A stretch of DNA of 64,000 nucleotides from G963665925 sp963665925 (GCA_963665925.1 OY762511.1:3844001-3908000), one strand, 5' to 3'; counted from the first letter of the stretch, positions 7,406 to 16,827 are shown. The notes: generated by a model not told the origin, from the letters alone. Program-made: numbers and translations.

Positions 7406-7447
7406 AAAGAACGTCCAGTCTCGTAAATACCAGACTGGACGTTCTTT
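7406..7447. terminator. Bidirectional terminator
   Basis: AAAGAACGTCCAGTCT and AGACTGGACGTTCTTT form a 16-bp stem with T-rich sequence on both sides. It separates the convergent TtcA-like gene and the ornithine operon. Confidence 0.85.
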
Positions 7448-7470
7448 CATTATAAATGCATATTTAATAT

Positions 7471-7923
7471 TCACGAGAGCTTTTCAATGACTTCCCGTGC
7501 AACTTCTTTAACGCCTAGCCCGTGCGAAGTGTCTACATGATGGGTACACTGTACCGTATCCCACATCATTTTTTGCGTACTTAGCATTTTCACCGCAATA
7601 CCGGGCAGTTTTCCTTGAAGCCTGTTCTCGTATCTGTCTCGTATAACATCCAGACTGGCAGAAAACTTCACCAGATGTACACCGCTTATCTGCATGAGAT
7701 CTTGAACCTTTGCAGTGTCGTCCAATAAATAGATTATTGTCTCGTCATGACTGAGCACTGCGGTCTTGATCTGGTCTAAAAACAGACACCAAGCTTCATT
7801 TTCATCGCTTGAAAGACGTAAATATTCCTTCCCCGTGACAATTTGAATATTAGGCCTAGAACCTATAAGTTCAGCTACACTTGACTTTCCTGTGCAGCTT
7901 GGACCCATCAAAACGACTACCAC
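7471..7923 (-). CDS. Small P-loop NTPase at the end of the ornithine cluster
   Basis: A 150-aa protein with an N-terminal Walker A motif GPSCTGKSS (residues 7-15) and an overall adenylate-kinase-like size. I cannot name a substrate. It starts with GTG at 7923, preceded by GAGGTG, 36 nt after the ornithine racemase gene, and is the last gene of the cluster before a bidirectional terminator. Its position suggests a role linked to ornithine breakdown, for example a kinase or a chaperone-type ATPase, but this is inference. Confidence 0.75.
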   Translation of the reverse strand: MVVVLMGPSCTGKSSVAELIGSRPNIQIVTGKEYLRLSSDENEAWCLFLDQIKTAVLSHDETIIYLLDDTAKVQDLMQISGVHLVKFSASLDVIRDRYENRLQGKLPGIAVKMLSTQKMMWDTVQCTHHVDTSHGLGVKEVAREVIEKLS

Positions 7924-7959
7924 CTTGCCACCTCATTTCCATAAGAAACATGGTAAAGA

Positions 7960-9021
7960 CTACGACTCACATACCTTCTCAATGTAATTTGACGTTGTTA
8001 ACGACAGTAAAGCTCCATATTCGAGCTTAAACTCAACAATGTCTCCAACTTTATATTCTCTGTTGGCATCTGACAGGTTCAGCAGAAGATGGTCACTCGA
8101 TGATCCCAAAATCTCAATACCCTCATCAAGGGGAATGAGATTGGATGGATCCACATCCTGTTTACCCACTGCGCAAATTGCACGTAGCAGCATGCCTTTA
8201 TCTTCAAAAGTCGGTGTGTTGCCAAAAGCATCCATCCCGATTGTACCAATCGGCTTGGAGCCCTTTGTTTTCATCTCTATAATTTCAGCCTGAAGCTTGA
8301 ATGCGTCATCGTAAGTACCTTCAACAGCGTCACCAAAAGCGGTTTCCCTGCCCAGCACTATGATTTCTCCCATTCTAAGGTTATTGACCTTGTTTGGCAT
8401 CATTTGTCTCTCTAGCATGTAGAAAGAGCTTGAATTGCCACCTGTTACCATCTGCAGTTTTATGTCATACTTGCCTTCAATTGACTCCGCCAGCTGACAT
8501 AGCTGTCCAATATTCTTTTCATCAGGCATGACACCGCCATAACATGTGAGGTTAACCCCCAGGCCGTACAACTGAATTCCTTCAACTTGAAGTATATCCG
8601 CAACAGTGCTCTCGACTTCATCAGGCAGCACCCCTTCTCTAAGGTCGCCCAGGTCTGTCATAAGCACGATGTTGTGGATCTTTTGCTGCTTAACAGCTGC
8701 AGCACCAAGTGCACGAATCGTTCCAATTTCCGAATTCAGACTGATATCCGCATATTTGACAACCTCATCTGCTTGAGAAATCATTGGAAGTCTGAGAAGA
8801 ACCTTCTTCACAGCCATGTTCTCAAGCTTTTTAAGATTCTCCACACGAGAGTCTGCAAGGAACTTAACGCCGCCGTCCACCATTGCCTGAGCTGCTTCAG
8901 GAATGGCACAAAACACCTTGGTTACACCCATGATATCAATATCATGCGCTTTACAGGCATCGGCAATCGTCTTTGCATTGTGCCTTAGCTTTTTTATATC
9001 GATTGTGACTCTTGGATACAT
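7960..9021 (-). CDS. orr: Ornithine racemase (alanine racemase-like, PLP)
   Basis: Converts L-ornithine to D-ornithine, the substrate of the B12-dependent ornithine aminomutase. The 353-aa protein has the alanine racemase TIM-barrel start (PRVTIDIKKLRHNA) followed by the PLP lysine in MGVTKVF, and a C-terminal beta domain. It belongs to the YhfX/ornithine racemase branch. The start has AGGGGGGG just upstream. It lies downstream of oraE and the reactivase, as expected for a Stickland-type ornithine cluster. A terminator at 9041-9073 may lower its expression relative to the genes before it. Confidence 0.92.
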   Translation of the reverse strand: MYPRVTIDIKKLRHNAKTIADACKAHDIDIMGVTKVFCAIPEAAQAMVDGGVKFLADSRVENLKKLENMAVKKVLLRLPMISQADEVVKYADISLNSEIGTIRALGAAAVKQQKIHNIVLMTDLGDLREGVLPDEVESTVADILQVEGIQLYGLGVNLTCYGGVMPDEKNIGQLCQLAESIEGKYDIKLQMVTGGNSSSFYMLERQMMPNKVNNLRMGEIIVLGRETAFGDAVEGTYDDAFKLQAEIIEMKTKGSKPIGTIGMDAFGNTPTFEDKGMLLRAICAVGKQDVDPSNLIPLDEGIEILGSSSDHLLLNLSDANREYKVGDIVEFKLEYGALLSLTTSNYIEKVCES

Positions 9022-9040
9022 AAAATCCCCCCCTGTACTT

Positions 9041-9073
9041 AAAAAGGGCTGCCGTACACATGCACAGCAGCCC
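9041..9073 (-). terminator. Internal terminator before orr
   Basis: On the minus strand GGGCTGC and GCAGCCC close a 7-bp stem followed by five T. It lies between the reactivase gene and orr, within the operon. Confidence 0.7.
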
Positions 9074-9084
9074 GATTCTATAAA

Positions 9085-10457
9085 TCAAATCAGTTTCAGG
9101 CTCTTTTTCATAAGCAATAGTGCTGCTTCGGGATATTCTTTTGAAAGAACACCAAGAGATGCCATAATATAGTCATTGTCCACAAGAATTTTGCACTCCG
9201 AGTTCGGGAGCAGCTTGTCGCCCCTGTTTGATAGTGCGATTTTATGCATTATTTCAACGCGGTTTGGCAGACGTGTTAATGCGCCGCCCGTTCCAACAAT
9301 GTACTGAATACCTGTAAGGTCTTTTCCTTCGGCAACTGTCTTCTTACCGGAACCACCATATAAGTCTCTGAACCCCCCGGCATGTCTATGTGCCGCAAGT
9401 ACAACCGCTTCCTCTGTAAGACGCTCTACGAACTGCTTTTGCAGGTCTGTGAGCGGAATTGGCTGGTGACCATCGATCAGTTCGTTTACAGCTTCCTCTG
9501 TAAGCTCCAGATCTTTGGCAATTCTATCTATTCCAATCAGTTCAACAACATTTTTCATGTTGACATAAACCCCTAAGTCACCTTCAACAGTTCTCTTGGC
9601 AACGGGTTCTGGGCTGATCAGGATTCGATTCACTTCTTCCGAACCGTCTGTAACAGAGTGAAGGTCCGTTGTCGCACCTCCAACATCCAAAGTGATGAGA
9701 TCCCCGATTTCGCTTTTCAAAAGCTTTGAGGCCTCCATGACAGAACCTGGCGTAGGAACAATATGACCACTGACTACTTCGTGAATATGTTCCATTCCCG
9801 GTGCATGGATAATGTGTTTTTCAAACACATCCTGGATGACCTTCCGTGTCGGTTCAACATTTAATATATCAATCTTCGGATAGACATTTTCAACTATGAA
9901 CAAAAGATCCAACTTACCGACTTCATCAAAGATTTCCTTGATTTCCTCATGATTTTGCACGTTCCTGCGTAGATGACAGGTACATTCAAATCCATCTGTG
10001 CGACTATTTCCGCATTATGAATCGCTGTATCGCGTTCTCCGTAGTCAACGCCTCCCGCTATGAGGATAATGTTCGGTTTCACTTCCATGATTTTCTTCTT
10101 GTCCGACCGACGCAGTTTACCCGCTGTTACAAGATGGATATTTGCACCTGCGCCCAGTGCAGCTTCTCGCGCTGCCTTGGCAGTCATATCATAAACCAGT
10201 CCGTGTACTGTCATTTTAAGACCGCCAGCCGCTGAAGATGTCGCCATAAGCTCATCGTATTCCAGTTCGTCTATGTTCATGTTTCTTTTGAGACTCTCTA
10301 TGGCCCCGTTGACACCTATGCGTACATCACCCTCTAGAACGGATGTGGGTGCCTGGCCTTGACCGATAAACTTAGGATCGTTTGTATGAAGATCATTGAA
10401 AGCGTTGACAACCGTTGTCGTACTTCCTATTTCTGCTACCAAAACGTCAACTCTCAT
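9085..10457 (-). pseudogene. Aminomutase reactivase (GlmL/MutL-like ASKHA ATPase), frameshifted
   Basis: The intact protein would be a GlmL/MutL-type ATPase of about 458 aa that exchanges damaged cobalamin in the ornithine aminomutase. The N-terminal part (10457 to about 9964) has the phosphate loop EIGSTTTVVNAF and ends YAG; the C-terminal part continues V-Q-N-H-E-E in another frame down to 9085 and contains the conserved DVGGATTDLHS segment. Restoring one A in GGAACGTG (giving GGA AAC GTG, about 9962-9965) rejoins both frames as YAGNVQNHEE. Either the gene is recently broken or one base was missed in sequencing. The rest of both halves shows no decay, which favours a very recent change or an error. 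Confidence 0.88.
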
Positions 10458-10519
10458 AATCTGCATCCTTCTTTCTGATCCTCAGATGATCAAGTTATTT
10501 CTATAACCAAATATGCAAA

Positions 10520-10560
10520 ATGCACTCAGTTTCCATGCAGGACATGTCCACCGAGTGCAT
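10520..10560 (-). other. Intergenic hairpin between oraE and the reactivase gene
   Basis: ATGCACTC and GAGTGCAT pair around an inner GGACATGTCC palindrome. No T-run follows, so mRNA processing or stabilisation is more likely than termination. Confidence 0.5.
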
Positions 10561-10632
10561 CAACTACACTTGGTCAGCCAGAAAGCCCTGACATCTGACC
10601 ATATATACTTATTCCAATTATTTTAAGGGTGA

Positions 10633-12840
10633 TTATTCGCCCTTGATTTCTCTTCTACGCTTAACCATTGCTGTAGCAACGTGAACACCTTTTGTACCTC
10701 TTCCGAAGCCAGCGTCCATACCGTTCTTAACAGCCAGTTCAGGCGTAACCTGAGTACCACCAGCACAGATTACAAGCTTGTCACGAACACCTTTTTCAAT
10801 TGCATATTCGTGGATACGCTTCATGTTCTTGTAGTGGATGTCGTCGTGCGAAATGATTGTTGAAGCAAGAATTGCATCTGCATTAAGCTCGATAGCTGCG
10901 TCAACAAGCTTTTCAACTGGGCATGAAGTACCAAGGTATTCAACCTGTACGCCCCACTTCTCAATACCGCCATGCTTGATGTCGATTACTTCACGAAGAC
11001 CAACAGAGTGCTCATCTTCGCCAACAGTAGCTGCAACAACCTTCATTGGGTTTGCTTCCATTTCAGTCCAAAGCTCTTCATTTGAGAAGATTTCTGGCTC
11101 TGGCGGAATCTCCAGCTTAGAAATATCAACAGTGAAGTCCAGCTTGCCTTTTACCTGAATACGTGAACCTTCAGCACCGTGAAGCACTTCACAGTGAATC
11201 ATTTCAGGATCTTGAAGATTCATATGCTTAGCAAACTGCAGTGCAGCTGCTTGAGCAACACGAGGCTCTGTAGGCAGGAATAGTTCAACGACAACTGTAC
11301 CGTCTGCCAGCCACTCAACCTCAGGCTTGATCAGGCTAGAGTTTCTGAACGCTTCATTTTCATCCATACGGACATTTACGTTATCGGTCTCATCCAGCTC
11401 ATCGATGTAGATGATCTTATCTGGATTTTCGAAAGTACCGCCACCAATCAGGTCAGCTGGTTCACTTGCACCGTATTGAGCGATATTGTTGTTGCCGTAG
11501 TGTGCAGTTACAGGTGCCATGTAGTCATCATCACGCTTGTAAACAGAACCAGCGCCGATGCCGCCTTCGATTTGACGTGCAATACCGTCACCGTTACGCT
11601 CTGGGTATTCGCCTGAGTCTACGAAGAAGCCTTTTTCAACGGCTTCGAAGTAACCGCCTACTTCGATCATTTCTTCAAGGTAAAGAACTGATCTTTCGTG
11701 AAGCTCTCTTACCTTGTCACGAAGGTAACCTTCGTCTCTAAGTTCAACCATTTCCATAAGTCCATCCATACCCACCAGTGACTGCTTAGCAGTATCACAA
11801 GCTTCGATGTTGTACATATGCCATGGCACGTTACGGCCTTCATCCGGTGTGATTGTTGACTGGATGTCAGCACGTGTCAGTTTAGAAATCATCATGTTCA
11901 TCACATGTGTTACTGTTGCTTCACGAGATGATGATGTAACGTATTTTGTATTTTGCTGCGCACGCATTCTGTACTCTGTGAAGAATTCACGAAGTGCAAC
12001 TGCGTATGGCAGGTCATAGCGCATACAAGGGATTGGTGCTGCAGTCGGAGGAACTGTCGATAGACAGATGTTACCCTTCTCCATGCCTACTTTATGTGAG
12101 AAGATTGAGTTCAGACCATGCTGTACAATCAGCTCTGGCATAACTTTCCAAGCGTCACGTGCAGTAGCGTTTGCATTGTGCGCACCGTCAATTTGAGCCA
12201 TGTCAGCCCATGCCATAATTCGCTTAGATTCAGCAGCATCGACAAAAGAACGAACCATGTTTACGTTTCTGTATAGAACGTTGTACTGTGGATCCTGGTG
12301 AGCGCCGTTTACGCCTTCTTCTGCAAACATTACCGCGATGTCAGGACCAGCAACACCTGATACGTATGAATGGTAGTTGATTGGACGACCAACCTCATCT
12401 TCAATCATATCCAGTGCTTTTCTATGTGCACGAACTTGCTTACGTGTGATTGGAACACCGCCAATACCTTGTGGTGAACCTTCAATCAGACCATCATAGT
12501 GAGACTGTCCAGCTGTACGGATAACCATGATATGGTCAGCACCATGCCATGCAGTCATACGCATACGACGGATGTCGTCTTCAAAACGGCCCGATGCGAT
12601 TTCAGTCGTAATAACTTCCTGTGGCTGTGGATCAAGGTTTTCGAAGTATTGAACAGCAGCAGGAATACCAATGCTGTTCTCTAGAGGCTTAGAACAATCT
12701 TTGAACGTATGACCGCCCATTTGAAGGTCTTCAACCTTTTCTCTCCAAGTCCAACCACGTCTTCTTGGTCGGTAATTTTCAAGATCCGTAAGAATCTCAC
12801 GTACGTCCATTTTATCTGTTGGATTTAGCTTCTTTGTCAT
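10633..12840 (-). CDS. oraE: D-ornithine 4,5-aminomutase, large subunit OraE
   Basis: Adenosylcobalamin- and PLP-dependent enzyme that moves the terminal amino group of D-ornithine to give 2,4-diaminopentanoate. The 735-aa length equals that of the Clostridium sticklandii enzyme. The C-terminal Rossmann domain carries the base-off cobalamin signature DEHSVG (D-x-H-x-x-G) and the downstream CAGGTQVTPE segment. The N-terminal two-thirds is the PLP-binding TIM barrel. It begins 2 nt after oraS ends, with GGAGG before the ATG, so the two subunits are co-translated. Confidence 0.97.
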   Translation of the reverse strand: MTKKLNPTDKMDVREILTDLENYRPRRRGWTWREKVEDLQMGGHTFKDCSKPLENSIGIPAAVQYFENLDPQPQEVITTEIASGRFEDDIRRMRMTAWHGADHIMVIRTAGQSHYDGLIEGSPQGIGGVPITRKQVRAHRKALDMIEDEVGRPINYHSYVSGVAGPDIAVMFAEEGVNGAHQDPQYNVLYRNVNMVRSFVDAAESKRIMAWADMAQIDGAHNANATARDAWKVMPELIVQHGLNSIFSHKVGMEKGNICLSTVPPTAAPIPCMRYDLPYAVALREFFTEYRMRAQQNTKYVTSSSREATVTHVMNMMISKLTRADIQSTITPDEGRNVPWHMYNIEACDTAKQSLVGMDGLMEMVELRDEGYLRDKVRELHERSVLYLEEMIEVGGYFEAVEKGFFVDSGEYPERNGDGIARQIEGGIGAGSVYKRDDDYMAPVTAHYGNNNIAQYGASEPADLIGGGTFENPDKIIYIDELDETDNVNVRMDENEAFRNSSLIKPEVEWLADGTVVVELFLPTEPRVAQAAALQFAKHMNLQDPEMIHCEVLHGAEGSRIQVKGKLDFTVDISKLEIPPEPEIFSNEELWTEMEANPMKVVAATVGEDEHSVGLREVIDIKHGGIEKWGVQVEYLGTSCPVEKLVDAAIELNADAILASTIISHDDIHYKNMKRIHEYAIEKGVRDKLVICAGGTQVTPELAVKNGMDAGFGRGTKGVHVATAMVKRRREIKGE

Positions 12841-12842
12841 GA

Positions 12843-13217
12843 TTACTTACCTCCCTTGAAGATTTTCACTGCGTCTTCCCAGTGTTTGCCGTCCATTAGC
12901 TCAAGGCCGCAAGCACGAATATCCATATTCTTTTCTTTAGCAACACGGTAAATCACATGACCTACACCTTTGCCCATCAGACCGTGGTCGATTGCCTGCT
13001 CCACTAGAGGCTTAGCTTCAAGACTTGAGAATCCCATACGTAGAAGTACAGAACGCTCAACCGATGGAGACGTATGTGTCTTCGCCAGATCAAGAAGTGG
13101 ATCCACTACTTTTTCAGCAAGTTCCCAGAAGCGCGCTTTCAGTTCTTCGTCGCTCAGGTTTTCAAGATGCTTACGACGTGCTGCGTAATCATCTTCTCTC
13201 TTCATTAGACCTTTCAT
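12843..13217 (-). CDS. oraS: D-ornithine 4,5-aminomutase, small subunit OraS
   Basis: Small partner of OraE that completes the active complex and helps bind the cofactors. The chosen ATG at 13217 has GGAGGG 5 nt upstream and gives 124 aa, the family's usual length; the longer open frame from 13268 has no ribosome site. The sequence is highly charged and helical (KREDDYAARRKHLENLSDEE) with no membrane segment. It lies between ortB and oraE. Confidence 0.95.
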   Translation of the reverse strand: MKGLMKREDDYAARRKHLENLSDEELKARFWELAEKVVDPLLDLAKTHTSPSVERSVLLRMGFSSLEAKPLVEQAIDHGLMGKGVGHVIYRVAKEKNMDIRACGLELMDGKHWEDAVKIFKGGK

Positions 13218-13303
13218 CAAATCCCTCCGTTTTCTCACTACGGCGTGTATCTCACCAGAATACAGCACCAGTGTTTACATAATATATTTATGTCTTTCTA
13301 TCT

Positions 13304-14722
13304 CTATTTTACTGAAGCGCCAAGAGCCTTGAGTGCTTCAAGTACATATGCTTCGTCAGTTCTAGTATCGTCAATCAGGAAGTCAACATCTGCTTTTGAA
13401 AGCTCGCCATTGGAACTTTGAGCAACTGCGTTCTTGATAAGCGACTTTTTGATCTTATCCAGATCAAGGTCATTGACTTTAATGCAGTTAGGATGCTCAG
13501 GCATGATGATTGTTGTGCCTGGAACTTCTTCTTGAGGATTGCCAAACTTCACTTCAATGCCATTGTCCCTAGCAAATGACAGCTGAGGCTGAATGTGCTT
13601 GCCAGCGCCAGTGTACTCAGTTTCCTGAACGATTATGATTTGATCCTCATCCATTTCCTGTGCCAGTGCAAATGCAGCAGCAAGTGATGTATTTCCAGCC
13701 GGACCTCTTTCCATGCCTTCGATTTGAGCAAGAACTTCAGTCATGTAGAATACTTCGCCCTGCTTCACAGTCACATATCTGTCCATATATCTTAGTGGAC
13801 GTGCAGCAGATCTTGGTACATCTGAACGGTCAGGCCATGTTGAGAATGGAATACCAAATCCAGTATGTCCTGTTGTAAATGACTTTCTGTTAAATTGCTT
13901 GTCGCTTGCCATGTGAAGACCGCTAAGGTCTACCGATGCGCCAACAACTTGAACATCTGTTGCGCCCGCCTTAATCAGACCACGTGCTGTTCCTGTCAGG
14001 TTACCGCCACCAGCATTTGTACAAACAACAACGTCTGGGTCACGGCCTACCATCTCACGCATTTGAATTGCAAGCTCGTATCCAAGTGTTTCAACACCTG
14101 CAATACCGAATGGTGTGTAAAGTGATGCATTGAAGTATCCTGTCTCTTCAAGAAGCGTCAGGAATGTGTAGAATAATTCAGGACCTACTGTCAGCTGAAC
14201 AACTTCAGCGCCATAAGCCTCACACTTTCTTGCTTTTTCAATAATTTCAGGCTGTCCCTTGTACTCAGAGTCAAAGCACTCCTGAACGATGATACATTTT
14301 AGGCCGTGAATTGCTGCCTGTGACGCTACCGCTGCACCATAGTTTCCTGAAGTTGCTGCAATAACACCCTTGTAGCCAAGCTTCTTAGCATGGTATACAG
14401 AACAAGCTGCACGTCTTGCCTTGTAGCTTCCAGATGGATTTGCCGCCTCATCCTTAACGAAAATGCGTGCGCCTTTACCTTGAGGAGCTACTTTTCTAGC
14501 AAGTTTAGTCAGGTTTTTCAGTTCGAAGATTGGTGTATTACCAACGCCGCCTGCTTTTTGAATTTCTTGAACTTCTTCAATTGTATAGCCAGTTTCCTTC
14601 ATCATTTTTTCGTAGTCAAAACCAATACCTGCATTCTCAAATGCATCATAGTCAAGACCTACAGCTTCTTTCATGATTTCAGTTCTTCGGGCCATTACTG
14701 CTGAATAAGAATTATCCTTCAT
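13304..14722 (-). CDS. ortB: 2-amino-4-ketopentanoate thiolase, beta subunit OrtB
   Basis: PLP-dependent subunit of the thiolase that cleaves 2-amino-4-oxopentanoate with CoA to acetyl-CoA and alanine. It has a threonine synthase-like fold; the PLP lysine is in NPSGSYKARRA and the phosphate-binding loop in NAGGGNLTGTA. The ATG at 14722 follows GGAGG and gives 472 aa, as in the sticklandii enzyme. It overlaps the end of ortA by 11 nt, so the two subunits are coupled. Confidence 0.95.
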   Translation of the reverse strand: MKDNSYSAVMARRTEIMKEAVGLDYDAFENAGIGFDYEKMMKETGYTIEEVQEIQKAGGVGNTPIFELKNLTKLARKVAPQGKGARIFVKDEAANPSGSYKARRAACSVYHAKKLGYKGVIAATSGNYGAAVASQAAIHGLKCIIVQECFDSEYKGQPEIIEKARKCEAYGAEVVQLTVGPELFYTFLTLLEETGYFNASLYTPFGIAGVETLGYELAIQMREMVGRDPDVVVCTNAGGGNLTGTARGLIKAGATDVQVVGASVDLSGLHMASDKQFNRKSFTTGHTGFGIPFSTWPDRSDVPRSAARPLRYMDRYVTVKQGEVFYMTEVLAQIEGMERGPAGNTSLAAAFALAQEMDEDQIIIVQETEYTGAGKHIQPQLSFARDNGIEVKFGNPQEEVPGTTIIMPEHPNCIKVNDLDLDKIKKSLIKNAVAQSSNGELSKADVDFLIDDTRTDEAYVLEALKALGASVK

Positions 14723-15029
14723 TTGATTCACCTCCGAAGAGAATTTCACGGAGCTGAAGACCAATTTGCAGGAGCTCCGGCACGCAATTTCCAAAAGAGT
14801 GAGAGTATGTTGGCATAAGTTCCACCATCTCTCCTTCTGCTATACGACCTGTCAAAGTCTTTACTTTTACATGGTCACCAATTTCCGCTTGATCGGCCTG
14901 CAGAAAACCTTTTGTCCAGATTTCCAGCGGTACGGCCTTCGTGTCGTCCGGGATTTGCGGTGCGCGTTCTTCAGATGTTAAAACTGTTCCGTGTACACGT
15001 ACCCAATCGCCTTTTCTGGCTGCTGCCAT
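14712..15029 (-). CDS. ortA: 2-amino-4-ketopentanoate thiolase, alpha subunit OrtA
   Basis: Small 105-aa partner of OrtB. It is a mostly beta protein with an SH3-like pattern (KGDWVRVHGTVLTSEERAPQ) and no cofactor motif of its own. It lies between ord and ortB and overlaps ortB by 11 nt, the arrangement known from ornithine-fermenting clostridia. A ribosome site GGAAGG precedes the ATG. Confidence 0.93.
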   Translation of the reverse strand: MAAARKGDWVRVHGTVLTSEERAPQIPDDTKAVPLEIWTKGFLQADQAEIGDHVKVKTLTGRIAEGEMVELMPTYSHSFGNCVPELLQIGLQLREILFGGESNEG

Positions 15030-15087
15030 GCGAACACCTTCCTTCTAATATTATAGAGAGCGCATAAGCGCATTATTTACAAATAAC

Positions 15088-15134
15088 CTGCGAAATGACC
15101 TTTGAACGATTGGCATTCTCCCGTCATTTCGCAG
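15088..15134 (-). other. Intergenic hairpin between ord and ortA
   Basis: CTGCGAAATGAC and GTCATTTCGCAG form a perfect 12-bp stem with a 23-nt loop. The following T-run is weak (GGTTATTTGT), so it may be partial termination or a processing site that sets the ord to ortAB ratio. Confidence 0.6.
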
Positions 15135-15150
15135 ATGAAAATTTCAAATC

Positions 15151-16200
15151 TTATTTACAGAAGTTTCTGTAGTCGCCTGCTACGATTCTTGGAACAGGAA
15201 GGTCGATCATTGTTTTCAGACCTGGGTCAGCATTGATTACTTGAGGAATCATGTTAACGCACATTGCGATTGTTCCTAGACCACCTTCAACCTCTGGAGA
15301 AGTTTTCATGTTTACTTCTGGTGTGCCTTTTAGTGTAACGTAATCGCCAGTGAATGTGCCTTCCATTTCAGGTTCGATTTGCTGTGGGTGAATCATGTCG
15401 ATCTTAACTTCACCATTGATGTAGCCTTGACCCGTCATGTTAACGCCTGCAACATTGCCAGCAGCAGCGAATCCGTATGGAGATTTTCTGTCAACAGTAG
15501 TTACGATTGGCTTCATTTGTTGCTCGAACTTGTCAACTTTCCAGCCAATAGCGTCTGCGATCATGCCAACTGACTCGTGGAAACCAACGTGGCCAGCTAG
15601 AGAACCGTCTTCAACACCTTTGTTGAACGCGTCAACTGTAATACCAACGCCTTGCTCTTCCATTACGGCAGGACCGAATGGAGAAAGTGAGTTAACACGC
15701 TTTGCTTCGATGTGCTCAATATCAGTCATACAAGCTGTCATAACGCAAACCAGCATATCCATGATGTGACCTGGGTTGATACCAGTGCCTAGGATAGAAA
15801 CGCCGTTTTCTTTAGCGATTTTGTCAAGCTCAGCAGCAAGCTCAGGGTTTTGAGCTTGTGGGTATGCCATTTCTTCAGCAGTTGAAATAACATTAACTTT
15901 TTGCTCAAGCGCATATTTCAGTCTTGGGAATGCCTTTTGCGTAAATGAATCAGTTGCACAAAGTGCGATGTCACAGCACTTTTCAGTTAGAACTTCTTCG
16001 ATATTAGGATTGATAAGAACCTCTGGTGCGTCACCTCTGTCTAGGCCTAGAACATCACGGAAGTCCTTGCCAACACGGTCTGGATGTCTGTCACAAACAC
16101 CAACGATTTCAACGCCTTCTCTTCTTTCAAGAACTTCTGCCATACCACTACCCATAGCGCCGAAGCCCCAGATTACAACTTTAACATTTTCTTTTCTCAT
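15151..16200 (-). CDS. ord: 2,4-diaminopentanoate dehydrogenase
   Basis: NAD(P)-dependent oxidative deaminase that turns 2,4-diaminopentanoate into 2-amino-4-oxopentanoate, the substrate of OrtAB. The N-terminal Rossmann motif is VVIWGFGAMGSG (about residues 9-20); the rest resembles dihydrodipicolinate reductase-like dehydrogenases. The ATG at 16200 has GGAGGG upstream and gives 349 aa. It is the first gene after the sigma-54 promoter at 16292-16307, so it leads the ornithine operon. Confidence 0.95.
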   Translation of the reverse strand: MRKENVKVVIWGFGAMGSGMAEVLERREGVEIVGVCDRHPDRVGKDFRDVLGLDRGDAPEVLINPNIEEVLTEKCCDIALCATDSFTQKAFPRLKYALEQKVNVISTAEEMAYPQAQNPELAAELDKIAKENGVSILGTGINPGHIMDMLVCVMTACMTDIEHIEAKRVNSLSPFGPAVMEEQGVGITVDAFNKGVEDGSLAGHVGFHESVGMIADAIGWKVDKFEQQMKPIVTTVDRKSPYGFAAAGNVAGVNMTGQGYINGEVKIDMIHPQQIEPEMEGTFTGDYVTLKGTPEVNMKTSPEVEGGLGTIAMCVNMIPQVINADPGLKTMIDLPVPRIVAGDYRNFCK

Positions 16201-16291
16201 TTTAAGACCCTCCAAGTTTTTAACTATATACTCGAAAGACAAGTCGTCCATTTCGAGATTTGTTTATCACGATAAGCCGCCAATATATAAC

Positions 16292-16307
16292 GCAAGTCGT
16301 GTGCCAA
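16292..16307 (-). promoter_or_regulatory. Sigma-54 (-24/-12) promoter of the ornithine operon
   Basis: On the minus strand TTGGCAC-ACGAC-TTGC matches the sigma-54 consensus exactly, with GG at 16304-16305 and GC at 16292-16293. Transcription should begin near 16281 and run into ord. The nearby sigma-54 activator (17729-19135) is the obvious driver. Confidence 0.9.
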
Positions 16308-16520
16308 CTTTTTATTCGTGCATTTTTTTCTATTCCTTTTCAAAATCCCATGCTATCCAGGCGTGGCTTTCCCACTGAACACGTTGATATTACAGGGTCT
16401 TAGTTTAAGAAAGCACTTATCCTCTTGCTTAAATGTACAAAACTCTTCATGCATAGTTTTACATGGAAACGATTCCTTTTTGCATATAAATACGCATTTT
16501 GAAATTTCCTTCAATGAATG

Positions 16521-16558
16521 TGCAAATATATTTGCATACTAAGAGCAAATATATTTGC
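16521..16558. promoter_or_regulatory. Activator site pair, promoter-proximal
   Basis: Two 14-bp palindromes GCAAATATATTTGC at 16522-16535 and 16545-16558, centres 23 bp apart. They lie about 230-265 bp upstream of the sigma-54 promoter, as enhancer sites do. Confidence 0.75.
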
Positions 16559-16650
16559 GTTCATTCCGCGTATACTTCAAAATCAAAATGCCCTGTTTTT
16601 AGGGGCTACATGGACATTAAATCCCCTTATTACAACATTCGTAGCTTCGT

Positions 16651-16687
16651 GCAAAAATATTTGCATGCAAAGTGCAAATATTTTTGC
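16651..16687. promoter_or_regulatory. Activator site pair, distal
   Basis: GCAAAAATATTTGC (16651-16664) and GCAAATATTTTTGC (16674-16687), each one base off the proximal sites, again with centres 23 bp apart. They also lie about 150 bp before cheW and might influence it. Confidence 0.72.
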
Positions 16688-16827
16688 TATTTTTCCAGAA
16701 TATTTATGCTTATTTACAGTTTGTTCCATGTACTTTGAATTTTATATAATTTAGCAAGCAATCTTTAGAATTTTGATTATTTTCTGATATTTTGAACATC
16801 AATAGATATAGATGGAGGTGTTGAGAT

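Noticed and set aside
16499..16754. Overlapping 78-79 codon plus-strand frames before cheW
   Set aside because: They cover the AT-rich operator region of the ornithine promoter, lack ribosome sites and have low-complexity composition.
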